A stretch of 64,000 nucleotides of DNA from an uncultured Aliiroseovarius sp. (GCF_947497285.1 NZ_CANMFT010000005.1:62001-126000), one strand, 5' to 3'; counted from the stretch's first letter, positions 39,769 to 50,399 are shown. Notes: a model not told the origin generated them from the sequence alone. Numbers and translations are program-made.

Positions 39769-41652
39769 ATGAGCCAAGATGAACCGCAGGCGAACGCCGC
39801 AACAGCCGCCACACCAACCGGGTATGAGGTTGTCCAGACCTATCTGAAAACGCTCGACAATTCGCCGGGTGTTTACCGAATGCTCGATGCAAAGGGGCGG
39901 GTCTTGTATGTCGGCAAGGCGCGAAACCTGAAGAAACGCGTTTCGAACTATGCCAAGCCCACGGGGCATTCGGCGCGGATCGCGCGGATGATCAGCCAAA
40001 CGGCCTCGATGATGTTTCTGACGACGCGCACGGAAACCGAAGCCCTGTTGTTAGAGCAGAATCTGATCAAGCAATTGAAGCCTCATTTCAATGTGCTCTT
40101 GCGCGACGACAAAAGCTTTCCAAACATTCTTGTGACGGGGCACGACTATCCACAGATCAAGAAGCATCGCGGCGCGCGCAGGGAAAAAGGCGCCTATTAT
40201 GGACCGTTTGCCAGTGCAGATGCGGTGAATAGGACGCTGAACCAGTTGCAGAAGGTGTTCTTGCTTCGCAATTGCTCGGACGCGATGTTCGAAACCCGCA
40301 CCCGGCCTTGTCTGCAATACCAGATCAAGCGGTGTTCTGGCCCATGCGTTGGGAAAATAGATGCCGAGGGATACGCCACCCTTGTGCGCGATGCCGAGGA
40401 TTTTCTGTCGGGCCGCACAACAAAAATGCAGGAAAATCTGGCCGGTGAAATGCAAGCAGCCTCCGAGGCGATGGAGTTCGAAAAGGCCGCCATCCTGCGC
40501 GACCGTATCCGCGCGTTGACCCAGGTTCAGCAAGCACAAGGCGTCAACCCGCGCGGCGTGGCCGAGGCGGATGTAATCGCGTTGCACATGGAAGGGGGGC
40601 AGGCCTGTGTGCAGGTCTTTTTCATCCGCGCGCACCAGAACTGGGGCAACCGCGATTTCTATCCGCGCACAGGGGCGGGCGCTGGGCCGGGCGAGGTGCT
40701 GCAAGCGTTCGTCGGGCAGTTCTACGACCAAAAGGAACCACCGCGGTTGATCCTTCTGTCCGACCCGCTGGATGAACAGGACCTGATGTCACAGGCGCTT
40801 GGCGAAAAGCTGGGTCGCAAGGTTGAAATCTCGGTCCCGTTGCGCGGTGAGAAATCGGAACTGGTTGCCAACGCCCAACGCAATGCCCGCGAAAGCTTGG
40901 GCCGCAAGATGGCGGAAACGGCCACGCAAGCCCGTCTGCTGGAGGGGCTTGCGCAGGCCTTCGATCTGGTTGGCCCGCCACAGCGGATCGAGGTTTATGA
41001 CAACTCGCACATACAGGGGGCACATGCGGTGGGCGCGATGATTGTAGCCGGGCCGGAAGGCTTCATGAAAAGCCAGTATCGCAAGTTCAACATAAAGGGC
41101 GATGACCTGACCCCCGGTGACGATTTCGGTATGATGAAAGAGGTGCTGACCCGCCGTTTCAAGCGCCTTTTGAAAGAAGATCCCGACCGCGAGGGTGAAC
41201 ACTGGCCCGAACTGCTGTTGATTGATGGCGGTGCGGGGCAGGTCAGCGCGGTGCATCAGATCATGGAAGAGCTGGGTGTGACCGACATTCCGATGATCGG
41301 GGTGGCGAAGGGGGTCGATCGCGATCAGGGGAAAGAAGAATTCTACCGACGGAAAAAGCGCCCCTTCGCGTTGAAACGGAATGACCCGGTTCTGTATTTC
41401 ATCCAACGTCTGCGCGACGAAGCGCATCGCTTCGCGATCGGCACCCACCGCGCCAAACGCGCGAAAGCGCAGGGGGCGACACCGTTGGACGACGTGTCCG
41501 GCGTCGGGGCCGCGCGCAAACGCGCGCTTCTTGCTCATTTCGGATCGGCCAAAGCCGTCAGCCGCGCAGGGCTTGAGGACCTCAAGGCCGTGGATGGTAT
41601 TTCCGAAACACTGGCGGAAACCATCTATGGCTTCTTCCATGACAAAGGCTGA
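39769..41652 (+). CDS. uvrC: Excinuclease ABC subunit C
   Basis: GIY-YIG type N-terminus [48 protein letters not shown]-terminal HhH. Confidence 0.96.
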   Translation: MSQDEPQANAATAATPTGYEVVQTYLKTLDNSPGVYRMLDAKGRVLYVGKARNLKKRVSNYAKPTGHSARIARMISQTASMMFLTTRTETEALLLEQNLIKQLKPHFNVLLRDDKSFPNILVTGHDYPQIKKHRGARREKGAYYGPFASADAVNRTLNQLQKVFLLRNCSDAMFETRTRPCLQYQIKRCSGPCVGKIDAEGYATLVRDAEDFLSGRTTKMQENLAGEMQAASEAMEFEKAAILRDRIRALTQVQQAQGVNPRGVAEADVIALHMEGGQACVQVFFIRAHQNWGNRDFYPRTGAGAGPGEVLQAFVGQFYDQKEPPRLILLSDPLDEQDLMSQALGEKLGRKVEISVPLRGEKSELVANAQRNARESLGRKMAETATQARLLEGLAQAFDLVGPPQRIEVYDNSHIQGAHAVGAMIVAGPEGFMKSQYRKFNIKGDDLTPGDDFGMMKEVLTRRFKRLLKEDPDREGEHWPELLLIDGGAGQVSAVHQIMEELGVTDIPMIGVAKGVDRDQGKEEFYRRKKRPFALKRNDPVLYFIQRLRDEAHRFAIGTHRAKRAKAQGATPLDDVSGVGAARKRALLAHFGSAKAVSRAGLEDLKAVDGISETLAETIYGFFHDKG

Positions 41653-41670
41653 CGCGGTAAGGATAATCCC

Positions 41671-42345
41671 ATGAAATGGAACCTGCCAAATATCCTGACC
41701 GTTGCCCGGCTTGTTGCCGCGCCCTTGTTGCCGGTCATGTTTCTTTACTTCGCGCGTCCTTGGGCGGATTGGTACGCGATGATCCTGTTCATCGTGGCCT
41801 CGATCACCGACTACCTTGATGGCTACTTGGCGCGTGCGTGGAAGCTTGAAAGCCTGTTTGGCGCGGCGATGGACCCGATTGCCGACAAGGCGATGGTGTT
41901 GATCGCGCTGCTTGTCATCAATGGTTATGCGGGCGTGACGCCTTGGATCTTGCTGCCCTCGGCGCTGATCATCTATCGCGAAGTCTTTGTGTCTGGCTTG
42001 CGCGAAACCCTGGGCGACAAGGCACGTGCGCTAAAGGTCACCAATCTGGCGAAATGGAAAACGACAGTGCAGATGGTGGCGATTGCCATTCTGTTCTCGA
42101 CCGGGATTTTCCAGCACAGCTTCATTGATCGCATTCAAGGCATGGATCAGGCCACAATTGATGGCGTGTTTGACGGCACTGTCACTGACGAGGTCGGGCT
42201 TCTGTTTTACGAGGCTGCAGGCCGCTGGTCGGCATGGGTTGGGATCGCACTGCTGTGGATTGCAGGCGCCCTGACCGTCGTAACCGGATGGGATTATTTC
42301 CGAAAGGCGATGCCTTTTCTGAAAGAGGAGCAAGACCATGGTTGA
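41671..42345 (+). CDS. pgsA: CDP-diacylglycerol-glycerol-3-phosphate 3-phosphatidyltransferase
   Basis: MKWNLPNILTVARLVAAPLLPV; CDP-alcohol motif SITDYLDGYLARAWKLESLFGAAMDPIADK. Confidence 0.93.
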   Translation: MKWNLPNILTVARLVAAPLLPVMFLYFARPWADWYAMILFIVASITDYLDGYLARAWKLESLFGAAMDPIADKAMVLIALLVINGYAGVTPWILLPSALIIYREVFVSGLRETLGDKARALKVTNLAKWKTTVQMVAIAILFSTGIFQHSFIDRIQGMDQATIDGVFDGTVTDEVGLLFYEAAGRWSAWVGIALLWIAGALTVVTGWDYFRKAMPFLKEEQDHG

Positions 42346-42586
42346 GGTCATGTATTTCGCGTGGGTGCGTGAACGCATCGGTGAACCGCGTGAAAAGATC
42401 GAGACAAAGGCCGAAACAGTTGCCGAATTGGTGAGCGAATTGCGCGCGCGCGAACCGCGCTATGCTGCGGCGTTCGAGGATTTGTCAGCCCTGCGGGTGG
42501 CGTTGGATCAAGAGCTTGCAGATTTCGATGCGCCCTTGAAAGGGGTCAGAGAAGTCGCGTTCTTCCCACCGATGACCGGGGGATAA
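42338..42586 (+). CDS. moaD: Molybdopterin synthase small subunit
   Basis: MVEVMYFAWVRERIGEPREK...VREVAFFPPMTGG (C-terminal Gly-Gly). Confidence 0.93.
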   Translation: MVEVMYFAWVRERIGEPREKIETKAETVAELVSELRAREPRYAAAFEDLSALRVALDQELADFDAPLKGVREVAFFPPMTGG

Positions 42587-42587
42587 G

Positions 42588-43037
42588 ATGACCGTTCGGG
42601 TGCAGGCCGAAACTTTCGACCCCGGTGCTGAACTGTCCGCTTTCGGGCAAGGTCGCGCAGATCTGGGTGCGATCGTCAGCTTCACGGGTATCGTTCGGGA
42701 CGATGCGGGCTCGCTTGACCGGATGGTAATTGAGCACTACCCGGGCATGACGGAAAAGGCGATTTCGCAGATCGTTGCGCGGGCGGTTGACCGTTGGGCG
42801 CTGGCAGATTGCCTGGTGATTCATCGCCACGGCTCCTTGCAACCCGGCGAGCAGATTATGATGGTTGCCACGGCCTCCAAACACCGCGTCGCCGCGTTTG
42901 AGGCGGCAGAATATCTGATGGATTACCTGAAATCCCGCGCGCCGTTCTGGAAGAAAGAATTCACACGCGACGGCGCCACCGATTGGGTGGCGGCGAAGGT
43001 CGATGACGAAGACGCGCTGAAACGATGGTCTGACTAA
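42588..43037 (+). CDS. moaE: Molybdopterin synthase catalytic subunit
   Basis: GAIVSFTGIVRDDAGSLDRMVIEHYPGMTEKAI, LVIHRHGSLQPGEQIMMVATASKHR, KSRAPFWKKEF. Confidence 0.95.
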   Translation: MTVRVQAETFDPGAELSAFGQGRADLGAIVSFTGIVRDDAGSLDRMVIEHYPGMTEKAISQIVARAVDRWALADCLVIHRHGSLQPGEQIMMVATASKHRVAAFEAAEYLMDYLKSRAPFWKKEFTRDGATDWVAAKVDDEDALKRWSD

Positions 43038-43056
43038 GCGCTAAGTGCGTCGCGTC

Positions 43057-43788
43057 TCAGCTGGGTTGCGTGGTTTGTCGTTCAGGCAGGATCTGCTGCG
43101 CGATACCGGCCCCCAAAAGATAAACCGACGTCACGACCAACCCCCAATGCGCCCAGCTTTCCGGGTGGAAATCGACCCAAGCGGCCCACCCGGCAAAGAA
43201 CGTCCAGGCCAGGGCACAGGGCAAGCTGACCAGCCGCCACCGCTCGGTCCGCACAGGGTGGATGAACTTCAGTGGCAAGAACATCGCCACGGCCAGTGCT
43301 GACACCAACAACAGCAAGACCCAGAAATTTGGTTCGGTTGCGAACAAGACGATGACCAGCATATTCCAACAGCCCGGAAAGCCCGAGAAACTGTTGTCTT
43401 TGGTCTTCATCCGAGTGTCCGAGAAATAGATCGCGCTGGCGAAGGTGATCACGATGATCGCGAACCAGCCCGTCCAGCCCGGCATCAGCCCGGATTTGAA
43501 CAGCGCGTAGGCCGGTATGAAAACATAAGTCAGATAGTCGATGATCAGGTCCATCAATACGCCATCGTATTGTGGTGCGTTGACCTTGACGTGATAGCGT
43601 CGCGCCAATGGTCCGTCGATCCCATCCACCCCGAAGGCCACGACCAGCCAAAGAAACATCAGGCTCCACTTTTCATCTACTGCGGCCAGCATTGCCAACA
43701 TGGCAAACACGGCACCTGTCGCGGTCAGCAGGTGAACAAGAAGGGCTTTGGTCGAGATTTTCATGCGCGCTTTGTGCCGGAAATTCAC
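43057..43788 (-). CDS. pcs: Phosphatidylcholine synthase
   Basis: CDP-alcohol phosphotransferase motif DGIDGPLARRYHVKVNAPQYDGVLMDLIIDYLTYVFIPAYAL, typical of Pcs. Confidence 0.9.
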   Translation of the reverse strand: MNFRHKARMKISTKALLVHLLTATGAVFAMLAMLAAVDEKWSLMFLWLVVAFGVDGIDGPLARRYHVKVNAPQYDGVLMDLIIDYLTYVFIPAYALFKSGLMPGWTGWFAIIVITFASAIYFSDTRMKTKDNSFSGFPGCWNMLVIVLFATEPNFWVLLLLVSALAVAMFLPLKFIHPVRTERWRLVSLPCALAWTFFAGWAAWVDFHPESWAHWGLVVTSVYLLGAGIAQQILPERQTTQPS

Positions 43789-43829
43789 TTTGGGGGAAAG
43801 AAGAAACCTTGAACCTACATCATCGCGTG

Positions 43830-44765
43830 TCAGGCGCGCGGATGGGCGGACTGATAAACCTCCAGCAGGCGCGAAGTATCGACCGAGGTGTAGGCCTGTG
43901 TGGTCGACAGGCTGGCATGACCCAGAAGCTCTTGAATGGCGCGCAGATCACCGCCAGCAGCCAGAAGGTGCGTCGCAAAGCTGTGGCGCATGGCGTGCGG
44001 TGTCGCAGTGGCGGGCAGGCCAAGTTGCAGACGCACCTGCTCCATCACCTTTTGCACGATGCGCGGGCCAAGTGCGCCACCACGCACGCCCCTGAACAGT
44101 GGCGCGTCAGGTGTGGCAGGGTGGGGGCAGAGGCGACGGTAGGCTTCGACTGCGTCGTGCGCTGCGGGCAAAACGGGAACCAGCCGCTCTTTCCCGCCTT
44201 TGCCCTTGATCCGCAAGGTGTCGGGCAATGGGGCGTCCTTGCAGCGCAGGCTCAACGCTTCGGAAATGCGCAAACCACAACCGTAAAGCAGGGTCACAAC
44301 GGCGATGTCGCGCGCGCCAACCCAGTCCTGCCGTGCTTGCACACCAGCCGTTTTAATAACCGCTTTCGCAGCATCTGGCGCAAGCGGACGCGGTAGCTTT
44401 CGTGTGAATTTCGGGCTGCGTGTCGACAAAACGGCCGTCGCATCAAACCCATCGCGTTCGCTGAGCCAGCGGTAAAAGCTTTTCACGGCAGACAGGGAGC
44501 GGGCCAAAGACCGAGCGCCAACGCCCCGATTACGCTCGTTCGCCATCCATGCGCGCATGTCAGACAGGGTAACAGCGGCCAACGCGCCCCGCCCGGTCGC
44601 GCCACCGAGGTGACCAGACATGAAAGCCAGAAACCCGGCAAGGTCGGTTTGATAGGCGGAAATCGTGTTGACCGACGCGCCATCCAGCGCCCGGATGTGA
44701 TCAAGCCACGTGCAAAGCGCGTCGCGCGCGCCTTCGGAAATCATCGATGTGTTTGTGGCGGTCAC
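43830..44765 (-). CDS. xerC: Tyrosine recombinase
   Basis: LLYGCGLRISEALSLRCKD, HAMRHSFATHLLAAGGDLRAIQELLGHASLSTTQAYTSVD. Confidence 0.93.
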   Translation of the reverse strand: MTATNTSMISEGARDALCTWLDHIRALDGASVNTISAYQTDLAGFLAFMSGHLGGATGRGALAAVTLSDMRAWMANERNRGVGARSLARSLSAVKSFYRWLSERDGFDATAVLSTRSPKFTRKLPRPLAPDAAKAVIKTAGVQARQDWVGARDIAVVTLLYGCGLRISEALSLRCKDAPLPDTLRIKGKGGKERLVPVLPAAHDAVEAYRRLCPHPATPDAPLFRGVRGGALGPRIVQKVMEQVRLQLGLPATATPHAMRHSFATHLLAAGGDLRAIQELLGHASLSTTQAYTSVDTSRLLEVYQSAHPRA

Positions 44766-45469
44766 GACAACCAGCGGCGCATGGCCCGTTCGAAGACGCC
44801 ACCAAAGAAAGACAAAAGATCGGTGCCCTGTCCCGGCTTGAACTGGTCGGGGTCCTCTACGCCGAGAACCAGCATGCCCGGCAGGCGTCCCTCTCCCAAA
44901 TCAAGGCGGATACAGGCTTCGGACCGCATCCAGCATCCGGTATCGCCATAGATGGTTTGATCTTGTTCCAGCACCTGACGCAGGAAAACCTGCCGCGACG
45001 ATTGATCGGTTCCGACCCCCAGATAGTCAGCGATAAAGCCGGGTTCTGCGATCGAAAGCACCTTGCCCAACCGTTCGACAGCGCTGTTCTTTTCGTCCTG
45101 CAGGGTTTCAAGCACCAGACGCACGCAATCAACGCGCAAGATCTCGGCAACTTCGCCGCCGAGATCGTTCATGAACAGCTCGAAATCCGCGGGGTCCAGC
45201 ATTCTAAGCACAGCGCGGTGGATCAGATTCATCCCCGAGATGTTGTCATATGCAGCGGCAATCACTGATCGGTGGGTGTCTTCCAGCCGGTCAAGCCGGG
45301 CCTCAAGCCGCTCCATCGCGATGCCGCGCATATCGACGATATTCGCACCCATTGCGCGTTCATTCGCCGCGATCAGGGCGTGCATGATGTCGTGATCGTC
45401 CAGGATGGCTTCGGGTTGCGCGATTAACTGCTCGCGCAAATCTTCATTGATCGTAACCGGTACGCTCAT
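44762..45469 (-). CDS. DUF484 family protein
   Basis: ILDDHDIMHALIAANERAMGANIVDMRGIAMERLEARLDRLEDTHRSVIAAAYDN; adjacent to xerC as is usual for DUF484. Confidence 0.85.
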   Translation of the reverse strand: MSVPVTINEDLREQLIAQPEAILDDHDIMHALIAANERAMGANIVDMRGIAMERLEARLDRLEDTHRSVIAAAYDNISGMNLIHRAVLRMLDPADFELFMNDLGGEVAEILRVDCVRLVLETLQDEKNSAVERLGKVLSIAEPGFIADYLGVGTDQSSRQVFLRQVLEQDQTIYGDTGCWMRSEACIRLDLGEGRLPGMLVLGVEDPDQFKPGQGTDLLSFFGGVFERAMRRWLS

Positions 45470-45503
45470 GTTCTGCCTCGGGTTCGTTTTGTTATTTTTC
45501 CTG

Positions 45504-45553
45504 AATATACACCAAGCATTGGCCGATTGTTGTATATTTTTGGTTAACCAAAA
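45504..45553. promoter_or_regulatory. Two adjacent palindromes upstream of DUF484-xerC
   Basis: AATATACACCAA (45504-45515) / TTGTTGTATATT (45527-45538), 11/12 complementary; then perfect 16-bp palindrome TTTTGGTTAACCAAAA (45538-45553). Confidence 0.6.
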
Positions 45554-45556
45554 CAG

Positions 45557-45577
45557 AAAAAGGGGGCCGTGGCCCCC
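45557..45577 (-). terminator. Rho-independent terminator for the fructose-6-phosphate aldolase-like gene
   Basis: GGGGGC-CGTG-GCCCCC stem with AAAAA on the left, i.e. TTTTT after the stem on the minus strand. Confidence 0.75.
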
Positions 45578-45607
45578 TCGTAACAGTTCTGTCTGGATCG
45601 CGTTGCG

Positions 45608-46261
45608 TTACAGGATCTTGATGCCCGCTGCTTTGATGTCGGCCAAAAAGGCGTCCAGGCCTTTGTCGGTCAACACGTGTTTGGCCATCGCTTCGATCAC
45701 TGACGGAGGTGCGGTTGCAACATCCGCTCCTACCAGCGCGCAGTCTTTCATATGGTTGACCGACCGGATTGAGGCCGCCAAAATCTGCGTCTCATATCCA
45801 TAGTTGTCATAGATGGTGCGAATGTCCTCGATCAACTCTATGCCATCCAGATTGATGTCGTCCAAACGGCCGATGAAGGGCGAGATGAAGGTCGCACCAG
45901 CTTTGGCGGCCAGCAGGGCTTGGTTGGCGGAAAAGCAAAGCGTCACGTTGACCATGCTGCCTTCGTCGGTCAGCACCTTACAGGCTTTCAAACCATCCCA
46001 AGTCAGCGGCACCTTCACCGCGATGTTGTCGGCGATCTTGGCCAGTTTGCGGCCCTCGGCGATCATGGTGTCCGCGTCGATGGCGGTGACTTCGGCGGAC
46101 ACGGGACCATCCACGATGTCGCAGATCTCTTTGGTCACTTCCAGAATGTCCCGGCCCGATTTCTTGATGATCGAGGGGTTGGTGGTCACCCCGTCGATCA
46201 TGCCAAGGTCGTTCAGTTCCTTGATGGCGGGAATGTCGGCGGTATCAGCGAAAAATTTCAT
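45608..46261 (-). CDS. fsa: Fructose-6-phosphate aldolase / small transaldolase
   Basis: [66 protein letters not shown]. Confidence 0.92.
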   Translation of the reverse strand: MKFFADTADIPAIKELNDLGMIDGVTTNPSIIKKSGRDILEVTKEICDIVDGPVSAEVTAIDADTMIAEGRKLAKIADNIAVKVPLTWDGLKACKVLTDEGSMVNVTLCFSANQALLAAKAGATFISPFIGRLDDINLDGIELIEDIRTIYDNYGYETQILAASIRSVNHMKDCALVGADVATAPPSVIEAMAKHVLTDKGLDAFLADIKAAGIKIL

Positions 46262-46363
46262 AAGCGCGGCTCCTGCAGCTATTGAGCGTTTGCGCTCTCA
46301 TACCCCATGGGCGCGCGGGCAGAAAGCCCTTATGGTGCGCTTGATGACAGGGAATCTGGCTAT

Positions 46364-48559
46364 ATGAGCGACGTTGAGCAGTTTCCGGAAGGCGCAAGGG
46401 TCGGCGTGCTGACCACCCAGCCACTGGACCGAATCCTGACCTACCGCGCGCCCGAAGGCGGTTGCGTGCAAGGCGCGTATGTTGAGGTGCCGCTTGGCCC
46501 GCGCAAAGTGCTGGGCGTGGTGTGGGGGCCGGGCGAGGGTGGCTTTGACGCCTCCAAACTTCGCGCGGTGATCCGGGTGTTGGACGTGGCGCCAATGCGC
46601 ACCGAGATGGCAGAGTTTCTGACCCGCGTGGGCGACTACACCCTGACCCCGATGAGCCAGATGCTGCGCCTTGCCACGCGTGCACCAGGGCTGTCCGACC
46701 CGCCGTCGATGCGCAAGGTTCTGAAGGCGTCAGGCCACCGCCCCAATCGCCTGACAGATGCGCGTGCCAAGGTGATGGACGCGTTGATGGACCAGCCCGG
46801 CGTCGGGTTTACCCAAAAAGAGCTGGCGGATCTGGCGGGGGTCAGCGGGTCGGTCGTCAAGGGGCTGGTGAAGCTGGGGGCCATTCGCGAAGAAGATACC
46901 CCGCGCGACATGCCCTATCCGCGCCTTGATCCCGACTTGCCCAGCAAAGACCTGACCGAGGAACAGGCGGTCGCCGCCAAACAATTGACCGATGGGGTGC
47001 GCGGGGGGCGTTACGGCACGATACTTCTGCGTGGGGTCACCGGCGCGGGCAAGACTGAGGTCTACCTTGAAGCCGTCGCTGCCTGCCTGCGCAAAGGGCG
47101 ACAGGCGCTGGTGTTGCTGCCCGAAATCGCCCTGACCGCCGAGTTTCTGAAGCGGGTCGAGGAACGGTTCGGCGCGCGTCCCGCCGAATGGCACTCCGGT
47201 GTCACCATGACCGAACGCCGCCGTTGCTGGCGAATGGTGGGGCAAGGGGATGCCTCGCTGGTTGTCGGCGCGCGGTCCGCCCTTTTTTTGCCCTTCCGTG
47301 ACCTTGGATTGGTGATCGTGGATGAGGAACACGACAGTTCCTACAAGCAAGAAGACGGTGTGCTCTATTCCGCCCGCGACATGGCGGTCCTGCGCGCGTC
47401 CATCTGTGACGCGCAAGTGGTGCTTGCCTCTGCCACGCCCTCGCTGGAAACTTGGGCCAATTGCGAAGCGGGCAAATACAACCGGATCGAGCTGACCAGC
47501 CGCTACGGCCCCGCTGTCATGCCCGACATGCGCGCGATTGATATGCGGCAGGAGGACCTGCCGTCACAAAGCTGGATTTCGCCCACGCTGAAAGCGGCCG
47601 TGACCCTGCGCATTGCGAAGGGCGAGCAATCGCTGCTTTTCATCAATCGCCGTGGCTATGCGCCTGTCACGATCTGCCGGGCCTGTGGGCACCAGATTGG
47701 CTGTGACCATTGTGACGCACGCATGGTCGAACACCGCTTTCAGAAACGCTTGGTCTGCCACCAATGCGGCGAGACGAAACCGATGCCAGACGCCTGCCCG
47801 GAATGTGAGGTCGAAGGGAAACTCGCCCCTGTCGGGCCGGGTGTGGAGAGGTTGGCGGAAGAGGTCCGTGCCAGCTTTCCTGAAGCGCGCGTGGCGGTGT
47901 TGTCGTCCGACCTGTTTGGGTCGGCCCGCGCGTTGAAAGAGCAGATCGAACTGATTGCCGACGGTGGCGCGGACATCATCATCGGCACGCAGCTGGTCGC
48001 CAAGGGGCACAATTTCCCCAAGCTCACCCTTGTCGGGGTGATCGATTCAGACCTTGGCCTGCAAGGCTCCGACCTGCGCGCTGCTGAACGCACGTTTCAA
48101 CTGATCCGGCAGGTCGCGGGTCGGGCAGGGCGCGCAGAGACTCCGGGCGTCGCGCTGCTGCAAACTTTCCAGCCCGAGCACCCAGTAATCCGCGCGATTT
48201 TGGCGGGCGAGGAAGAGAAATTCTGGCGCGCTGAGGCGAGCGAGCGCCAAGCCGCAGGTGTGCCGCCATATGGCCGTCTGGCTGGCATTGTCCTGTCCTC
48301 GCCCGACATCCAAGCGGTCTTTGATCTGGGCGCCGAGATGGCGCGGCGATCAGAACCATTGATCCAGATCGGCGCACAACTTTATGGCCCCGCTCCAGCA
48401 CCCATCGCGCGTGTTCGAGGACGACATCGGGTGCGATTGCTGGTGAAGGCCGACAAGGGTGCGCCCATTCAAGCGGCGCTGAAACGCTGGCTTGCACAGT
48501 TCCAGATCAAAGGGGATATGCGCGTGTCCGTAGATATTGATCCGCAGAGTTTTTATTGA
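46364..48559 (+). CDS. priA: Primosomal protein N' (replication restart helicase)
   Basis: LRGVTGAGKTEVYLEAVAACL, VDEEHDSSYKQEDGVLYSARDMAVLRA, zinc-binding CRACGHQIGCDHCDARMV...CHQCGETKPMPDACPEC. Confidence 0.96.
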   Translation: MSDVEQFPEGARVGVLTTQPLDRILTYRAPEGGCVQGAYVEVPLGPRKVLGVVWGPGEGGFDASKLRAVIRVLDVAPMRTEMAEFLTRVGDYTLTPMSQMLRLATRAPGLSDPPSMRKVLKASGHRPNRLTDARAKVMDALMDQPGVGFTQKELADLAGVSGSVVKGLVKLGAIREEDTPRDMPYPRLDPDLPSKDLTEEQAVAAKQLTDGVRGGRYGTILLRGVTGAGKTEVYLEAVAACLRKGRQALVLLPEIALTAEFLKRVEERFGARPAEWHSGVTMTERRRCWRMVGQGDASLVVGARSALFLPFRDLGLVIVDEEHDSSYKQEDGVLYSARDMAVLRASICDAQVVLASATPSLETWANCEAGKYNRIELTSRYGPAVMPDMRAIDMRQEDLPSQSWISPTLKAAVTLRIAKGEQSLLFINRRGYAPVTICRACGHQIGCDHCDARMVEHRFQKRLVCHQCGETKPMPDACPECEVEGKLAPVGPGVERLAEEVRASFPEARVAVLSSDLFGSARALKEQIELIADGGADIIIGTQLVAKGHNFPKLTLVGVIDSDLGLQGSDLRAAERTFQLIRQVAGRAGRAETPGVALLQTFQPEHPVIRAILAGEEEKFWRAEASERQAAGVPPYGRLAGIVLSSPDIQAVFDLGAEMARRSEPLIQIGAQLYGPAPAPIARVRGRHRVRLLVKADKGAPIQAALKRWLAQFQIKGDMRVSVDIDPQSFY

Positions 48560-48608
48560 AGCACCAGTCGACTAAATCCACATTCTACATGTTTCCGATG
48601 TCGCCGAT

Positions 48609-49034
48609 CTAATCCGACTTTGGAGCGTATGCAGCAAAGAGCTCTGCTCCAGTCATCGTTTCTGTCTTGTCTGCCAAGGTATAGAAAGGTGGCTTTTCAT
48701 CGATGAAAACCTGCAATGTCAATTGAAGCTCCGATTGATCGTCAAGAAGCCCGGCGGCTATTTGGAACTCGTTGCTATCGAGAATGTGATAGAACAGATT
48801 TGAACCACATTTGTTGCAAAAACCACGTTCGGCCCAATCAGATGATCGTATCTTGCTGATATTGTTTTCGCCCTGAAACGATACGTTTTCGCAGGAAATC
48901 TCAAAAAACGGCCCAGAGGACCATCGGCGACACATGTCGCAATGGCACGCTGCCACTGTTGGTTTGTTCGCAGTGCCGGTGAACTTGACTGCACCGCACA
49001 TGCATTTGCCGGTTAGCTCAAACTTGGACTCCAT
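48609..49034 (-). CDS. GFA (glutathione-dependent formaldehyde-activating enzyme-like) family protein
   Basis: GKCMCGAVKFTGTANKPTVAACHCDMCRRWSSGPF...FCNKCGSNLFYH; lower GC than flanks. Confidence 0.9.
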   Translation of the reverse strand: MESKFELTGKCMCGAVKFTGTANKPTVAACHCDMCRRWSSGPFFEISCENVSFQGENNISKIRSSDWAERGFCNKCGSNLFYHILDSNEFQIAAGLLDDQSELQLTLQVFIDEKPPFYTLADKTETMTGAELFAAYAPKSD

Positions 49035-49198
49035 AGCTTAACCTCCCTACGTTCATTTCTACCAACGCCTCAGGCAATGTTATCACAGTTGGCCGTAGCC
49101 TACTTTAATGGCGAACGCCTAGTCCGCGAAAAGACGGAAAGCGCCAGGATTGGGTTCAAAGCCCGGATGAGCGAATGTAGTCGAGTTTTGGACAGACC

Positions 49199-50266
49199 TT
49201 ACTCTGCCGCCACGCCAACAGCTCCGCGCTGATCCACCAGCGCATCTGTCACTATCGCACCGATCCACATGCACAAAAGCGCAAGCCATGCGGTGCCGAC
49301 GAAGATGGAGCCACCCGTGACGCCCGCGCCAATCGCGCAGCCACCCGCCAGCATCGCGCCGAAGCCCATCAGGACGGCACCGAACATTGAGCGACGCATG
49401 ATGGCCTCATTATCGAACCCCTGGAACTTGAAATCACCCGCGAACCAACTGGCGGCGAAAGCGCCGATCACGACGCCCGGCACTAGGCCCACGTCGAACT
49501 CAAGCACGGGGTCGGGGATCAAAAAGAACATCAGCGTGTTGGCCGAGGGGCCAGAGAAGGTGGCCGAGGTGACAGACACCGGTTCGAACGCAGCCAGCGA
49601 CAGTTGATAGGTCAACACCCAGCCAAGCGCGACGGCGAAGCCTACTCCAGACCCGAAAACCAGTCGTTTATAACCCATACCCGACCGCCGCGCGATGTAG
49701 ATCGCAAGGATTGCCGTGATCAGGCCAAGGGCCAGACCTGACCATTCTGGAACACCGATTGCGGTCAAAAGGTTCACGTTTACGCCCCCTTCGGTCATCC
49801 AAAGACGGGCAAGATAGTCGCGGGTCGGCGATAGCCAGCCATGCAAGCTCATCTGGGCGACAACGGCGAAGATCAGGCCGGATACGACCGAGCGCAGGTT
49901 TCCCGTGGCCGCCAGCACCAGAAGGCGGCCCGAGCAGCCGCGCGCCAGCACCATACCAACCCCGAACATCAAACCACCGATGACAGCGCCCGACCAACTG
50001 CCGGTCACGGCCATCATGCGTGCATCTTCGGGTCGCAACAGGCCCAGAAGCGATGCACTCTGAACCCAGACCAGTGCGGTCGAGAAGGTCAAAAGCCAGA
50101 TCGCAACGGAACTGTCCATCATTCTTCGCGCGAACTCGACCGTTGCGGCACGCAGGCAAAAGCGTGAGCGCTGGGCAGACACGCCAAACACGATGCCGGT
50201 GATCAGGCCGAAAACGGCGGCTGTCGGTTGCTCTCCGATGCGGTCGATCAGGGGGACGATATCCAT
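49199..50266 (-). CDS. YeeE/YedE family membrane protein (two-domain)
   Basis: FGVSAQRSRFCLRAATVEF, GVGMVLARGCSGRLLVLAATGNLRS, GFGAMLAGGCAIGAGVTGGS. Confidence 0.88.
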   Translation of the reverse strand: MDIVPLIDRIGEQPTAAVFGLITGIVFGVSAQRSRFCLRAATVEFARRMMDSSVAIWLLTFSTALVWVQSASLLGLLRPEDARMMAVTGSWSGAVIGGLMFGVGMVLARGCSGRLLVLAATGNLRSVVSGLIFAVVAQMSLHGWLSPTRDYLARLWMTEGGVNVNLLTAIGVPEWSGLALGLITAILAIYIARRSGMGYKRLVFGSGVGFAVALGWVLTYQLSLAAFEPVSVTSATFSGPSANTLMFFLIPDPVLEFDVGLVPGVVIGAFAASWFAGDFKFQGFDNEAIMRRSMFGAVLMGFGAMLAGGCAIGAGVTGGSIFVGTAWLALLCMWIGAIVTDALVDQRGAVGVAAE

Positions 50267-50399
50267 TGGACCTCCTTTAATTGCAGGGGATTTTGCCAAT
50301 TCTGATGCGCGCCTGCCTTGACATATATCATAATCGCATCTTGTTGTGTGAATGCGTTTTGGCCTCGCCACCGGGTGAATTCAGGCTTATTGCGGGGGC

